Positions 48,328 through 56,301 of a stretch of 64,000 bases of DNA are shown in pieces; the first letter of the stretch is position 1; every line of letters begins with the position of its first letter. Origin of the DNA: Acheta domesticus (Eukaryota; Arthropoda; Insecta; Orthoptera; Gryllidae). The notes under the pieces are model-generated. The model saw only the letters and a program-made list of their open reading frames with translations. It searched no databases and was not told the origin of the DNA. The stretch lies in contig JAHLJT010000631.1 in assembly GCA_031308135.1 (NCBI GenBank), positions 210,598,731 through 210,662,730 on the forward strand, read 5' to 3'. Made by a program: the position numbers and the translations under genes.

Positions 48328-49415
48328 CGCACGTCAACGCGAGAGCGACGGACAACCTCGTCCTGCAGTGGTGGTCGGACGACCATCGAACGATTACCTC
48401 GTTCTCGACCCAGCAGCTGCGACTATTTCCAAAGAGTTTATTGATAACCGTGGCCGCCGCGGACGTGTTCTGGGTGTTTCCACGCCTCCCAGAGCACCTG
48501 CGGCAGGATCCCGCCGTGCAAGGCTGTCTCTATTGCCCCGGGCACCCACGCCCCGTCGCGTCCCAGCAGTGGCTGTGCCTGTGCTGTCCGCGTCATTGCC
48601 CCGAAGCACTGTACCGCCGGGCCAATGACGTTGCGGACGGTCCTCCGCCCTTCGTCCGGGATTGTCCGGCATGTTCGCCCGTCGGGAGTGCGACTTCCCT
48701 CAGTGGTATGTGTACGCCTTTGTCTACATCGTGTGTGTGTGTGTGTGTGTGTGTGCGTCACCCCTGGCTTGCATGTCGTAGGTCAACAATACACAGAGGA
48801 CGGCTTTCTGCTGTGGTGGTGGCACCATCACCGCACCCTTTTCGGCATGACGGCGAATCAACTCGCACGCATTCCGAAGTACATTTTAATGACGGTGATG
48901 GCGTTGGAGGTCGACTTTGTGTTCGACACCTTGCCTGCCGTCATGCAACAGGACCCCTTGATCAAGGCGTGTCGGCGGTGTTTCCGTCACCTCCCGTGCT
49001 GCTACTGTCGCATCACGGGATACCCACCGCTCATCCGCCACTGCGTGGAATGCAAACGCGAACGGACGGGTCAGATGCCGCTTTCTCCTTCGTGTAGCGT
49101 TGGCTGCCGGTAAGTGTTGACGCGTGATGACATGCCCTGTGGTCTTTTTTTTTTGTTGTTTTTTATGTGCTCGTGCGTCTACCCACACGTCCATCAGGGT
49201 GTATGTGGTTGTGTGTGTGTGTCAGATGGAGAGGTCAACCCCAGCCACGTCACGTGACCATGCCCGTCACAGAACGTTCCTCCACACAGGACGCCGGTGA
49301 GGAAGGGACCACCACCACCACCACCACCACCACCACCACCACCACGACCTTCCCCATTGGCTCCGAGAGCGGGGACCCCGCGAGCGGCAGGTTCGCGCCA
49401 CCCCAATCGCCGTAA
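48324..49415 (+). CDS. Cys-rich two-domain protein with poly-Thr tail (3 exons)
   Basis: ATG 48324 overlaps the PolB stop as ATGA. Exons 48324-48705, 48782-49109 and 49226-49415 give exactly 300 codons including the stop. Introns are 76 bp (GTATGT..GTCGTAG) and 116 bp (GTAAGT..GTGTCAG), both with (TG)n. Exons 1 and 2 each encode one copy of a domain: W-W then LP/IPK-LL/IL-TV, F-F--LP, DP---C--C, ending PPFVRDC--C or PPLIRHC--C, likely zinc-binding. Exon 3 gives a (Thr)n run from ACC repeats. A third copy of the domain with the same poly-Thr tail is at 56302-56778, which supports the exon structure. Function unknown. Confidence 0.65.
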
Positions 49416-49757
49416 TGGAGAGAAATGTAAGTGTGTGTGTGTGTGTGTGTAGGTGCAGTGGAGAGAGAGAGAGTGAGAGAGAGACTGTGAAACCCATTGT
49501 CAACATGTGTCATGCCCCAACCCCACATTCAAAACGAATGGCAATATCCACACACCAAAAAAAAAAACACAGGGAGGAAAAAAGAAACAACAACAACAAC
49601 ACCGGTTTGATTCACACAGACAACAATCTTTATTGACGTTCGTGAGGGTCGTTTTTACAATAGACAGTGCGATGTTTCATATCGTATCACACACACACAC
49701 ACACACACATGCTTCTACGGGCGCGAGTCTTCTCGTCCTCTCTTTCTCGCGTAGGTC
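49416..49757. other. Convergent 3' ends, no gene
   Basis: Between the + strand Cys-rich gene and the - strand capsid-type fragment. Contains (TG)n at about 49430-49450, an A-rich stretch near 49557-49605 and (CA)n at 49688-49709. TTTATT at 49628-49633 gives AATAAA on the minus strand, a fitting poly(A) signal for the leftward late transcript. Confidence 0.5.
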
Positions 49758-50060
49758 TTAGACGGGCACCTTTCGCACCGTGCCGTTCACGGGGATGTAC
49801 TCAAAGGTGCGTTTGTGCAAAATGAGCGCGTACGCAGTCGTGTTGGCAGGAATGTTGGTCTTTGTGCCAATATGAATGCGGGTGTCCACCGTTTTGCCTA
49901 GTGTTGGTAACTCGTGCTTTGTGCAATCGAACACGAAGAGTGGATACTTGTCCTTGTAGTCGGTGCGTGTCACTGCCGATGCCGATTCCACTGCTTTGTA
50001 GTAGCTCCCGTGAAACGCCCGGAACAGGGCGAAGCATTCACCGAGTCGTCCTGCAGCCAT
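49758..50060 (-). pseudogene. C-terminal fragment of a capsid-type structural gene
   Basis: 100 codons from ATG, plus seven in-frame codons upstream that also look homologous. The segment KYPLFVFDCTKHE..., NIPANTTAYALILHKR and FEYIPVNGTVRKV resembles the end of a large structural protein that accompanies these elements in arthropods, as I recall the family. That protein is several hundred residues long; here everything upstream is missing and the sequence abuts the protease stop TAG (50082-50084) in the same frame. It reads as a deletion fusing the capsid tail behind the protease. A distant 5' exon is possible (ACTCCTAG could be an acceptor) but I find none. Confidence 0.5.
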
Positions 50061-50081
50061 ATCGACATCGAGGTCGTGATA

Positions 50082-50471
50082 CTAGGAGTGGGCCTTGTCC
50101 AGTTCTCGTGACGTCTCATATATAAACTGCAAACACAGCCGTCCGCAATTCTCGCTGTCAAACGCCTGCACACGGTTCATGTTGTAACGCATCGTCACGT
50201 CGGGTCCGACGTAGCGTACGAACGCCCTCGGCGGTGGGAGTCCGAAGGAGTCAAAGTAGCGCACATGTGTTCCTCTTTTGACGTAGGCCACGTAATGCGT
50301 CCCTTCCCCACGCACATCATCCAGATTGATGACGCCGGACTCGCGTCGTCGCGGTCGCGCCGGCAGCTGTTCGCGCATAAACACGCCTCGGAAATACGGG
50401 AGACCACATGCTTTTGCGTAGTGCGTCACTTCACGATGCGTGAGGACACGCTCCGGAACACGTTCAGTCAC
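50082..50471 (-). CDS. Adenain-like cysteine protease
   Basis: Cleaves structural precursors during virion maturation in adenoviruses and Polintons. Numbering from 50471: His59 in GTHYVAY, Asp74 in RYFDSFG and Cys109 in ENCGRLCLQF form the expected His-Asp-Cys triad, after a YFRGVFMR..LP segment and GVINLDD. The length is near the compact form of the family. No ATG is in frame at the family's usual start: the frame opens with GTG at 50471 and continues upstream only as far as a TAA within the A-rich tract. It overlaps the end of the pX-like gene, so expression may need a non-AUG start or slippage on the A10 run at about 50487-50496. Otherwise intact. Confidence 0.85.
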   Translation of the reverse strand: MTERVPERVLTHREVTHYAKACGLPYFRGVFMREQLPARPRRRESGVINLDDVRGEGTHYVAYVKRGTHVRYFDSFGLPPPRAFVRYVGPDVTMRYNMNRVQAFDSENCGRLCLQFIYETSRELDKAHS

Positions 50472-50823
50472 CTTCAGCGCAGATTGTTTTTTTTTTATTT
50501 ATTCTTCTTCTTCTCCCTGTTGTGTGGGCGCGTCGACGCGGACGGAGCCCTTTGCCCTCCATCACTTTGTTGTGTCGTATCGCCTCTTCCAACACCTTTT
50601 TCGCGTGCTTTGCGTTGTTGACGGCATTCGCAATGGCCGACGCGCCGCCCGCGAGCGAGCCGATCGCGCCTAGGGCGGCCAACAGCGGGAGAAACCCTCC
50701 TCGTTTTGCGATGGGAAGCACACGTCCTCGTCTCTGACGACTCTTGCTCTTGCGTTTCCGGCCTCCTCCTCCACCGGCACCAGTGCTCGATGGTTCACTC
50801 GTCATCGTGGGGCGGTTCCGCAT
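50464..50823 (-). CDS. pX-like basic/hydrophobic core protein
   Basis: 119 codons from ATG 50823 (a second ATG is at codon 7). Basic N terminus (GRKRKSKSRQRRGR, 21-34), then a glycine/alanine hydrophobic segment (GGFLPLLAALGAIGSLAGGASAI across 42-64) and an amphipathic stretch ending HNKVMEGKGL, then a basic tail. This layout matches the pX-type core peptides described for adintoviruses and Polintons, thought to be cleaved by adenain and to act on DNA or membranes. First gene of the leftward late unit, with a TATA/initiator pair just upstream. Its 3' end overlaps the protease frame by 8 bp. Confidence 0.75.
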   Translation of the reverse strand: MRNRPTMTSEPSSTGAGGGGGRKRKSKSRQRRGRVLPIAKRGGFLPLLAALGAIGSLAGGASAIANAVNNAKHAKKVLEEAIRHNKVMEGKGLRPRRRAHTTGRRRRINKKKTICAEGD

Positions 50824-50901
50824 GGGACTCGCTCTCTCTCTCTCTCTTTCTCTATTGAACTCACACTCCTTCCTCCTTCACACGTGTGCGCCTCCCTCGC
50901 G

Positions 50902-50937
50902 ACTGACCACTCCACCCGTCACGGTCCAACCTTTATA
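50902..50937 (-). promoter_or_regulatory. Core promoter of the pX-protease unit
   Basis: On the minus strand TATAAA (50937-50932) is followed by TCAGT (50906-50902), the arthropod initiator consensus. The initiator A is 33 bp from the first T of the TATA. It lies 79 bp before the pX ATG. Confidence 0.65.
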
Positions 50938-50947
50938 CCAACACATC

Positions 50948-52102
50948 CTACAACGCACGTGTGTCCAACGGTGACGTGAGCGGAAGCGCCATACGATACT
51001 CGAAGAGAAGGTACAAATGGTAATCGTCCATATGTGCTGTGGGCGACTCCTGCAGAAGACGAAAGGCGAGCGTCTGTCCCTTCTTCACCCGGAAGGGTGT
51101 GTTCATCGTGAGTTTCAACGGCGGGGGGAGCTTGTTGTAGTCGTGCACGTCCACGTACACCGCCAGCAACATGAGTAGGGGTGCAGCGTTGCGCAGTGCA
51201 AGCGTGCCGTCGCACGGTATCACAAACTTGGTACGACCCGTCGGCAACATGTACCACTTTCCCGGCAGGGATGGGTTAAGGGGTGGGTGCGGGTACAGGC
51301 TTTCGATGGTGAGGAGGGAGACCGGCGTCAACGCACTGAGCGCGGTGACGAGGGCCTGTTGCATGTACGACAGGGTCACTGCATCTTGCGAATCGGTCGG
51401 TTGTGCCACATTCATGAGACGTCGGTTGTACACTTGCACGGCGTCTGGATGATGCTTTTCGTCTACCGACATCATGTTCTTCTTCATGAAATGGTCTTCT
51501 ACATACTTCCTCGTACACGCATCGTCCTCCTCCTCCGGCGGCAACACCTCCGCGAGTCGCCTCTTCCCCATCTTCATCACGTTCGTCTGTGTCACGTCAA
51601 TGGGGCTGTGCTCCGTCATCATGCTGTCGACGTACGCTTTCGTGCACGCGTCTTGTGGCTCTTGCGGGGTCGCCAGGTCGACGAGGCGTCGCTTTCGCAC
51701 GCCCAACACGCCCGCCTTTTTGTAGTCCATCGGTACCACGTTGTCCGCGTAGGCTTTGTTCACAGCGTCTTGCGGACCCTGGGGCAACGCCACCGTGAGC
51801 ACGCGCGCCCCTTTCATGTCCACGATGAGTATTTTATTGTCTCGTTTGAACATGGGCACGCGGGTCGTGAGGGAATAGAGCGAGCACGCGTCCGTCGTGT
51901 TCACAATGGCGCCGACATTCGTGATCCGTTTTTTCTTCGCGTCGAACACGTTTCCGTTGAGGGAGAGGGCGGTTTTCGCCGTATGTGCTTTGCACTCTTG
52001 CAGCGCGTCGGCGGTCCTCTTATTCACGTAGGCCTCCGGCGCCCCGCCTTCCCCCTCTCGTCTCCTGCGTACGACACGTTGCGCCCGTCCGAACGTATCC
52101 AT
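50948..52102 (-). CDS. Fibre-like repeat protein
   Basis: 384 codons from ATG 52102. Residues ~50-250 hold about five repeats ending in a P---DA--K-YV type motif: KRITNVGAIVNTTDA, GARVLTVALPQGPQDAVNKAYAD, RRLVDLATPQEPQDACTKAYVD, RRLAEVLPPEEEDDACTRKYVE and RRLMNVAQPTDSQDAVTLSYM. Such repeats are typical of trimeric fibre or tail-spike shafts. Residues ~251-384 form a non-repetitive C-terminal region suited to a knob. Likely the receptor-binding spike of the particle, by analogy. Transcribed leftward, divergent from the ATPase across a shared promoter region. Intact. Confidence 0.7.
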   Translation of the reverse strand: MDTFGRAQRVVRRRREGEGGAPEAYVNKRTADALQECKAHTAKTALSLNGNVFDAKKKRITNVGAIVNTTDACSLYSLTTRVPMFKRDNKILIVDMKGARVLTVALPQGPQDAVNKAYADNVVPMDYKKAGVLGVRKRRLVDLATPQEPQDACTKAYVDSMMTEHSPIDVTQTNVMKMGKRRLAEVLPPEEEDDACTRKYVEDHFMKKNMMSVDEKHHPDAVQVYNRRLMNVAQPTDSQDAVTLSYMQQALVTALSALTPVSLLTIESLYPHPPLNPSLPGKWYMLPTGRTKFVIPCDGTLALRNAAPLLMLLAVYVDVHDYNKLPPPLKLTMNTPFRVKKGQTLAFRLLQESPTAHMDDYHLYLLFEYRMALPLTSPLDTRAL

Positions 52103-52207
52103 TATGGGTGCAACGTGACGGAATGACACTGCTTATATATATATACATGCGTGGTCCCCACGGGAGGCGCAGGCAGTCCGCGACGACGACCCCTACGCGC
52201 ACGCATC
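52103..52207. promoter_or_regulatory. Bidirectional promoter, fibre and ATPase
   Basis: The 105 bp between the two divergent ATGs contains a single TATATATATATA stretch at 52134-52145, which reads as a TATA element on both strands. Confidence 0.6.
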
Positions 52208-52918
52208 ATGGTCTTTCTGCCGCAACCGGTGTCGCTGCCCGTGCGTAACGTGATGCCCGTGTTAGGCGAGAAACCGCCCGACGTGGAAGGGCGCCACGGT
52301 CCTCTGTTGCCGGACAGCGTACGCGCACTCCTCATCGGCCCTTCGGGTTGCGGGAAAACGTTAACGACGTTCACGCTCCTCACCATGCCGAACGGACTCA
52401 AGTTCGAGCACATCTATCTGTACGCGAAAACCGTCGATCAACCACTCTACACGTTTTTGCGCGCTGTATGCGAGGGTGGGGGCGCGGGTGTCTCGTTGCA
52501 CGTGTACACCGACCACGACAGTGTCGTCTCCCCGGAGGAGGCGAAACCGAACAGCGTCTTTGTTTTCGATGATGTCGCCACCGAACGACAGGATTGCATC
52601 AGAACCTACTTCGCCGCGGGTCGCCACAAACATCACGACGTGCTCTACCTCTGTCAGACGTACACGAAGGTCCCTAAACAACTCGTGCGAGACAACGCTA
52701 ATCTCATCATCGCCTTTCGTCAAGACGACACCAATTTGGATCACATTTACAGGGAACACGTCGGCACGGATTTCCCCTCCTTCGCCGCTTTCAAAGTGAT
52801 GTGTGAAGAGGTGTGGCGTGAACCGTTTTCCTTTCTCGTCATTGACAAGACACGCCCCGTCGACAAGGGTCGCTACCGCGCCGGGTTTGATCGGTTTTTC
52901 GTCGCCTCCCCCGTATAA
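52208..52918 (+). CDS. FtsK/HerA-type genome-packaging ATPase
   Basis: 236 codons from ATG 52208 (upstream in-frame codons lack ATG). Walker A GPSGCGKT at 44-51 and Walker B VFVFDD at 117-122 are followed by a sensor-like YLCQTYTKVPKQLRDN region and RQDDTNLDHIYREH. Size and motif order match the A32/FtsK-like ATPase of Polintons and relatives, which drives DNA into the capsid. Intact. The next frame opens 37 bp after its stop. Confidence 0.9.
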   Translation: MVFLPQPVSLPVRNVMPVLGEKPPDVEGRHGPLLPDSVRALLIGPSGCGKTLTTFTLLTMPNGLKFEHIYLYAKTVDQPLYTFLRAVCEGGGAGVSLHVYTDHDSVVSPEEAKPNSVFVFDDVATERQDCIRTYFAAGRHKHHDVLYLCQTYTKVPKQLVRDNANLIIAFRQDDTNLDHIYREHVGTDFPSFAAFKVMCEEVWREPFSFLVIDKTRPVDKGRYRAGFDRFFVASPV

Positions 52919-52955
52919 CACGTAAATACACCTCGGTGTCCGCGTTTTGCGTCAG

Positions 52956-54491
52956 TTGCCCCGCAACGATGCCTCCGCGACGCAAACAACCCCACGCTCG
53001 TGGGCTACTGGCAACCTCTTGAATCGGGCCATCGATGCGCTTCCCTTCGAACTTCACATCCCGGGCTACCAGTTCTGCGGGCCCGGCACCCGCTTGCAAA
53101 CACGTCTGGCGCGCGGGGACCAGGGTGTCAACCCTTTAGACGCTGCCTGTCGCGACCACGATATCGCCTATCACAACAACAAAGACACGCCCGCGCGTCA
53201 AGCGGCGGATCGGGTGCTCGCCGATCGAGCGTTTGACCGCGTGCGAGCGCGTGACGCCACTCTCGGGGAACGTGCGGCGGCCCTCGGGGTGGGTACCGTC
53301 ATGTCCCTCAAAAGCAAGATCGGCGGTCAGCACGCCACACCGACACTCCTTCGTGCTGCTCTCCGCACCCGGGAAGCCATTCGCAAGAAGGTGCGTCGCG
53401 CTGCGATGACTACCTTGCATCGCGCCCCCCGCCGTCGTCCGCCCATCCATGCCGTGCCCGACGAGGACGCGACGACTTCGCTTCCCCGAGCCGAGCGTCT
53501 TGGTGTCGAAATCGAGAACGCGCGTCGTGCTATTCGCGACAAGGTTAACGCTCTACGCCGAGGCGAGGTCGAACGGGAACGCCTGCTCGACATCTACGTG
53601 AAGGAGCCTCTGAAACAAGTCCTCACTCACACCAATGATGCACCGTTCCCGTCCGACGGTGATGCCACGACCTTTGGTGATGCATCCGCTACGCGTGAGC
53701 GTCCTCTTGTCGACGCCTTCCTCGCCGGCGACGAAGTCGGCTTGGACACGCCACACTTCGCCGCGCACGACCCCGTGTCCACCTCCACGCCGCAGCGGCC
53801 CGTGCCCGGTCCGTCCTTTCTCTCACCGACCTCGCTCACCGCAGGCCCCGAAGAGGTCTTCGGGGACAGCGACGGCGACGATGACGGTCACGTCGTGGGC
53901 GACGCCACACGGTACCTGCAGCGGCGGCCCATTCGCGATGACGCTCTCTACCGCACCTACTTGAGTCGTATGGTCTCCCATTTGACCGACCCGTGGTTCG
54001 GTCCACGTTTTGTGTACCAGCACGGTGATCCGCATCCTCAGCTCTATATCGGTAACATCCCCATTCACCTCGATCACGACACGCTCACGGTGGCGAACCG
54101 CGTCTACCCTGCCACAGAGGGTTTACTGGAGCTCCTCTTTGAGAAGCGACCCCGCGTGACGTCGATTAGCACAGAAGACAGACGGGCGTACAAAGCCATT
54201 TTGGAAGACAGCAACGTCCTTCGCACACAGTTTCAAGGGCGACAAGCTTTGCGTGGACGTAACACTGTCAAGTTCCGTGACTACATCGCCCCCTTGATCT
54301 TTCGTCGCCAACACACAGGTCGCGGCTTGCGTTTCGGCTCACGACCGTACGTCACGTACTGGCGTGATCCCAACACGCTCGTCCGACGCCTGCGGGTGCT
54401 CCACGCGTCACGTGCGGCCGGCCACGACGCGCACGACGGTGATATTTATCAAATAGAACAGGAGCTGCGCGCTGCAGGCATTCTGCGTTAA
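52956..54491 (+). CDS. PLA2-domain / DUF8207-type virion protein
   Basis: The N-terminal domain is a phospholipase A2 of the parvovirus VP1 type: calcium loop YQFCGPGT, then NPLDAACRDHDIAY with the catalytic His-Asp pair. In parvoviruses it opens the endosomal membrane during entry. A long variable Arg/Asp-rich middle follows. The last ~150 residues (LYIGNIPIHLD, VYPATEGLLELLF and RAYKAILEDSN..R) resemble a domain recurring in arthropod and cnidarian transposon proteins, which I believe is filed as DUF8207. No in-frame ATG precedes the PLA2 domain: the frame opens at a TTG (52947) or after a possible acceptor TTGCGTCAG (to 52955), and ATG 52969 is in another frame. The start is therefore unresolved. 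It ends 2 bp before the integrase ATG. Confidence 0.85.
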   Translation: MPRNDASATQTTPRSWATGNLLNRAIDALPFELHIPGYQFCGPGTRLQTRLARGDQGVNPLDAACRDHDIAYHNNKDTPARQAADRVLADRAFDRVRARDATLGERAAALGVGTVMSLKSKIGGQHATPTLLRAALRTREAIRKKVRRAAMTTLHRAPRRRPPIHAVPDEDATTSLPRAERLGVEIENARRAIRDKVNALRRGEVERERLLDIYVKEPLKQVLTHTNDAPFPSDGDATTFGDASATRERPLVDAFLAGDEVGLDTPHFAAHDPVSTSTPQRPVPGPSFLSPTSLTAGPEEVFGDSDGDDDGHVVGDATRYLQRRPIRDDALYRTYLSRMVSHLTDPWFGPRFVYQHGDPHPQLYIGNIPIHLDHDTLTVANRVYPATEGLLELLFEKRPRVTSISTEDRRAYKAILEDSNVLRTQFQGRQALRGRNTVKFRDYIAPLIFRRQHTGRGLRFGSRPYVTYWRDPNTLVRRLRVLHASRAAGHDAHDGDIYQIEQELRAAGILR

Positions 54492-54493
54492 GC

Positions 54494-55438
54494 ATGGTGC
54501 GTGGCGCGTCGGTCAGCCACGTGCGTGCCGGTATCGCACGGGAACTCCATGCGCCCGCTCGGAAACGCTACCGTCGTCGCAGGGTGCTCACGCGCGGCCT
54601 GGACGATCTATGGCAAGCGGATCTCGTGGACATGCTGGCGTACGCGCGCTTCAACCGGAACAAACGTTACATTCTCACTGTGATCGATGTCTACTCCAAG
54701 TTCGCGTGGGCGGAGCCCGTTGCACGCAAAACAGGCGAGCTCGTGACGCAAGCCTTCGCGCGCGTCCTCTCACGCCCCGGGCGCTGTCCGGCGCTCCTCC
54801 ACACCGACGACGGCAAGGAGTTTTTCAACGCATCCTTCACCCGTCTCATGAAAAACCGCGGGATACGTCACTATTCCACGTACTCCGCGATGAAGGCAGC
54901 TGTCGTCGAACGCTTCAATCGCACGCTCAAAGGCAGGATGTGGCAGCGGTTTTCCGCACAGGGCTCGTACAAATGGCTCGACATGCTGCCCGGACTCCTC
55001 GCGGACTACAACAGCCGTATCCATCGCTCGATCGGCGTGGCGCCAAAGACGGTCACGAACGATGATCTCATGCACAGTGTCTACGCGGCGGTCAAGCGTA
55101 GCGATCCACGGTGGCGGCGCCTGCGCGTGGGCGATCGCGTACGTGTAAGTAAACACAAGACGGTTTTCGCGAAAGGCTACACACCCTCCTGGAGTACCGA
55201 AATCTTTACGGTCGACCGCGTCCACCTCTCCAACCCTGTCACCTACACGCTGACCGACGCCTCCGGCCAGCTGGTGGCCGGTAGATTCTATCTCGAAGAG
55301 TTACAACGGACCCGATTCCCACAGGACTATTTGGTGGAGCGCGTCTTGCGCAAAAAGGGTCCTTTGCGCTTCGTGAAATGGCTCGGCTTTGACGCGCGGC
55401 ACAACTCCTGGATTCCCGCCAAAGACATGTACACTTAG
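54494..55438 (+). CDS. int: Retroviral-type DDE integrase with chromodomain
   Basis: 314 codons, intact. Core: Asp43 in WQADLVDM, Asp105 in LLHTDDGKEFF, Glu139 in AVVERFNRTLK. Then an SH3-like barrel (~197-260: VGDRVRV...YTPSWSTEIFTV) and a C-terminal chromodomain (~278-314: DYLVERVL, RFVKWLGF..HNSWIP). This is the Polinton integrase layout, closest to the C. elegans F54H12.3 type by motif. It inserts the linear element and makes the 6-bp duplication. The chromodomain may guide insertion to modified chromatin. A zinc-binding HHCC N-terminal domain is not evident. Confidence 0.93.
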   Translation: MVRGASVSHVRAGIARELHAPARKRYRRRRVLTRGLDDLWQADLVDMLAYARFNRNKRYILTVIDVYSKFAWAEPVARKTGELVTQAFARVLSRPGRCPALLHTDDGKEFFNASFTRLMKNRGIRHYSTYSAMKAAVVERFNRTLKGRMWQRFSAQGSYKWLDMLPGLLADYNSRIHRSIGVAPKTVTNDDLMHSVYAAVKRSDPRWRRLRVGDRVRVSKHKTVFAKGYTPSWSTEIFTVDRVHLSNPVTYTLTDASGQLVAGRFYLEELQRTRFPQDYLVERVLRKKGPLRFVKWLGFDARHNSWIPAKDMYT

Positions 55439-55640
55439 CCACACGCCGTCATGTTGACCGCACGTCGCGTCAGGCTCACGCTGCACGTACCTGCCCCCTC
55501 CTCTGCCTCTCCCGTCACGTGGTGTCCTCCCACCACCGCTTGTATTATAAGTCCCTCCCTCAGTGACTCCTCACCGCACTGTCTCTCCGACGTCTGCACC
55601 GCACACGTCCACCACAACGCTGCGCTGCACGCGATACGGT
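55439..55640 (+). promoter_or_regulatory. Intergenic region with TATA
   Basis: TATTATAAG at 55543-55551, about 90 bp before the next ATG, is the only clear promoter element. GTATGT at the next ATG (55639-55644) could also be a splice donor, so the start there is provisional. Confidence 0.4.
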
Positions 55641-56243
55641 ATGTCCCACGCCAGTCATGTGGAACTTGCGCGTTGCGTCTTGCGCAGCACGCTGCTCGTG
55701 GACGTCCAGGGTGTGCAGACAGGGAAGAAGACGTTCACCTTTAAAGAGGTGGGCGTCGTGCCGCTCTCCGCCGACCCGTCGCCCACCCTGCCCGTCGCCA
55801 CGTACATCTTTCAGGAGCCACGAGCGGTCTCACCTTGGATCAGCACGACAACGGAGCCCTTCACGGCGTATGGCGATGAGGTCGACCCCATCCCCTACGA
55901 GCACCTTCGCGTCACGCTCACGGACGCTCTGCGCGGGGCCGCCTTCATCTGCGTGAAGGGCTTGCAGAAGGTCGGCTGGCTGCGGCCGTTTGCGCCGCAG
56001 GCGTGCATCTTCATCGACTTGGAGAAATGGGGCTGCCCGCGCCTCGAGACCTGTGTGGAGCGCTCCTTGACACCGCACCAGGCGGCGGTGTCGCGCATCA
56101 CCACGCGTCATCTCATCGCCCTCTTTGACTGGTGTACACATGCTATGCTTTTCCAACGGTTCACACCGTTGGAGATTATCTTGGTGCGAGCTTGCCTGCA
56201 CAGCGGCGCTGACGCACGAGAGACACGTGAGGCGGACATATGA
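55641..56243 (+). CDS. Conserved element protein, possible RNase H-fold nuclease
   Basis: 200 codons from ATG 55641. It shows a set of motifs I recall from a protein often seen next to such elements in arthropods: LLVDVQG (early strand with Asp), KEVGVVPL, YIFQEP, IPYEHLRVTL, AAFICVKGLQKVGWL and CIFIDLEKWGCPRL, then a C-terminal His/Cys-containing helix. Spacing of the acidic residues would suit an RNase H-like (DEDD) exonuclease fold, but the pattern is incomplete, so catalytic activity is unproven. Intact and collinear with the integrase. Confidence 0.55.
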   Translation: MSHASHVELARCVLRSTLLVDVQGVQTGKKTFTFKEVGVVPLSADPSPTLPVATYIFQEPRAVSPWISTTTEPFTAYGDEVDPIPYEHLRVTLTDALRGAAFICVKGLQKVGWLRPFAPQACIFIDLEKWGCPRLETCVERSLTPHQAAVSRITTRHLIALFDWCTHAMLFQRFTPLEIILVRACLHSGADARETREADI

Positions 56244-56301
56244 ACCGCCACACCGACCACCACCGCCTCACTTCACTTCTACTTCTCGTCCTCTCGTCAT
56301 C

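Noticed and set aside
48438..48761. Short ORFs inside the Cys-rich gene in other frames
   Set aside because: The three-exon model explains the region and is supported by the paralogue at 56302.
51287..52126. A 279-codon + strand ORF opposite the fibre gene
   Set aside because: It is a shadow of the repeat-containing fibre gene, lacks domains and is His/Arg-rich throughout.
52956..54491. An endogenous parvovirus
   Set aside because: Only the PLA2 domain is parvovirus-like; no NS1 helicase or parvovirus capsid is present and all neighbours are Polinton genes.
54494..55438. An LTR retrotransposon or retrovirus
   Set aside because: No reverse transcriptase, gag or LTR is nearby; the integrase with chromodomain fits Polinton and the 6-bp TSD.
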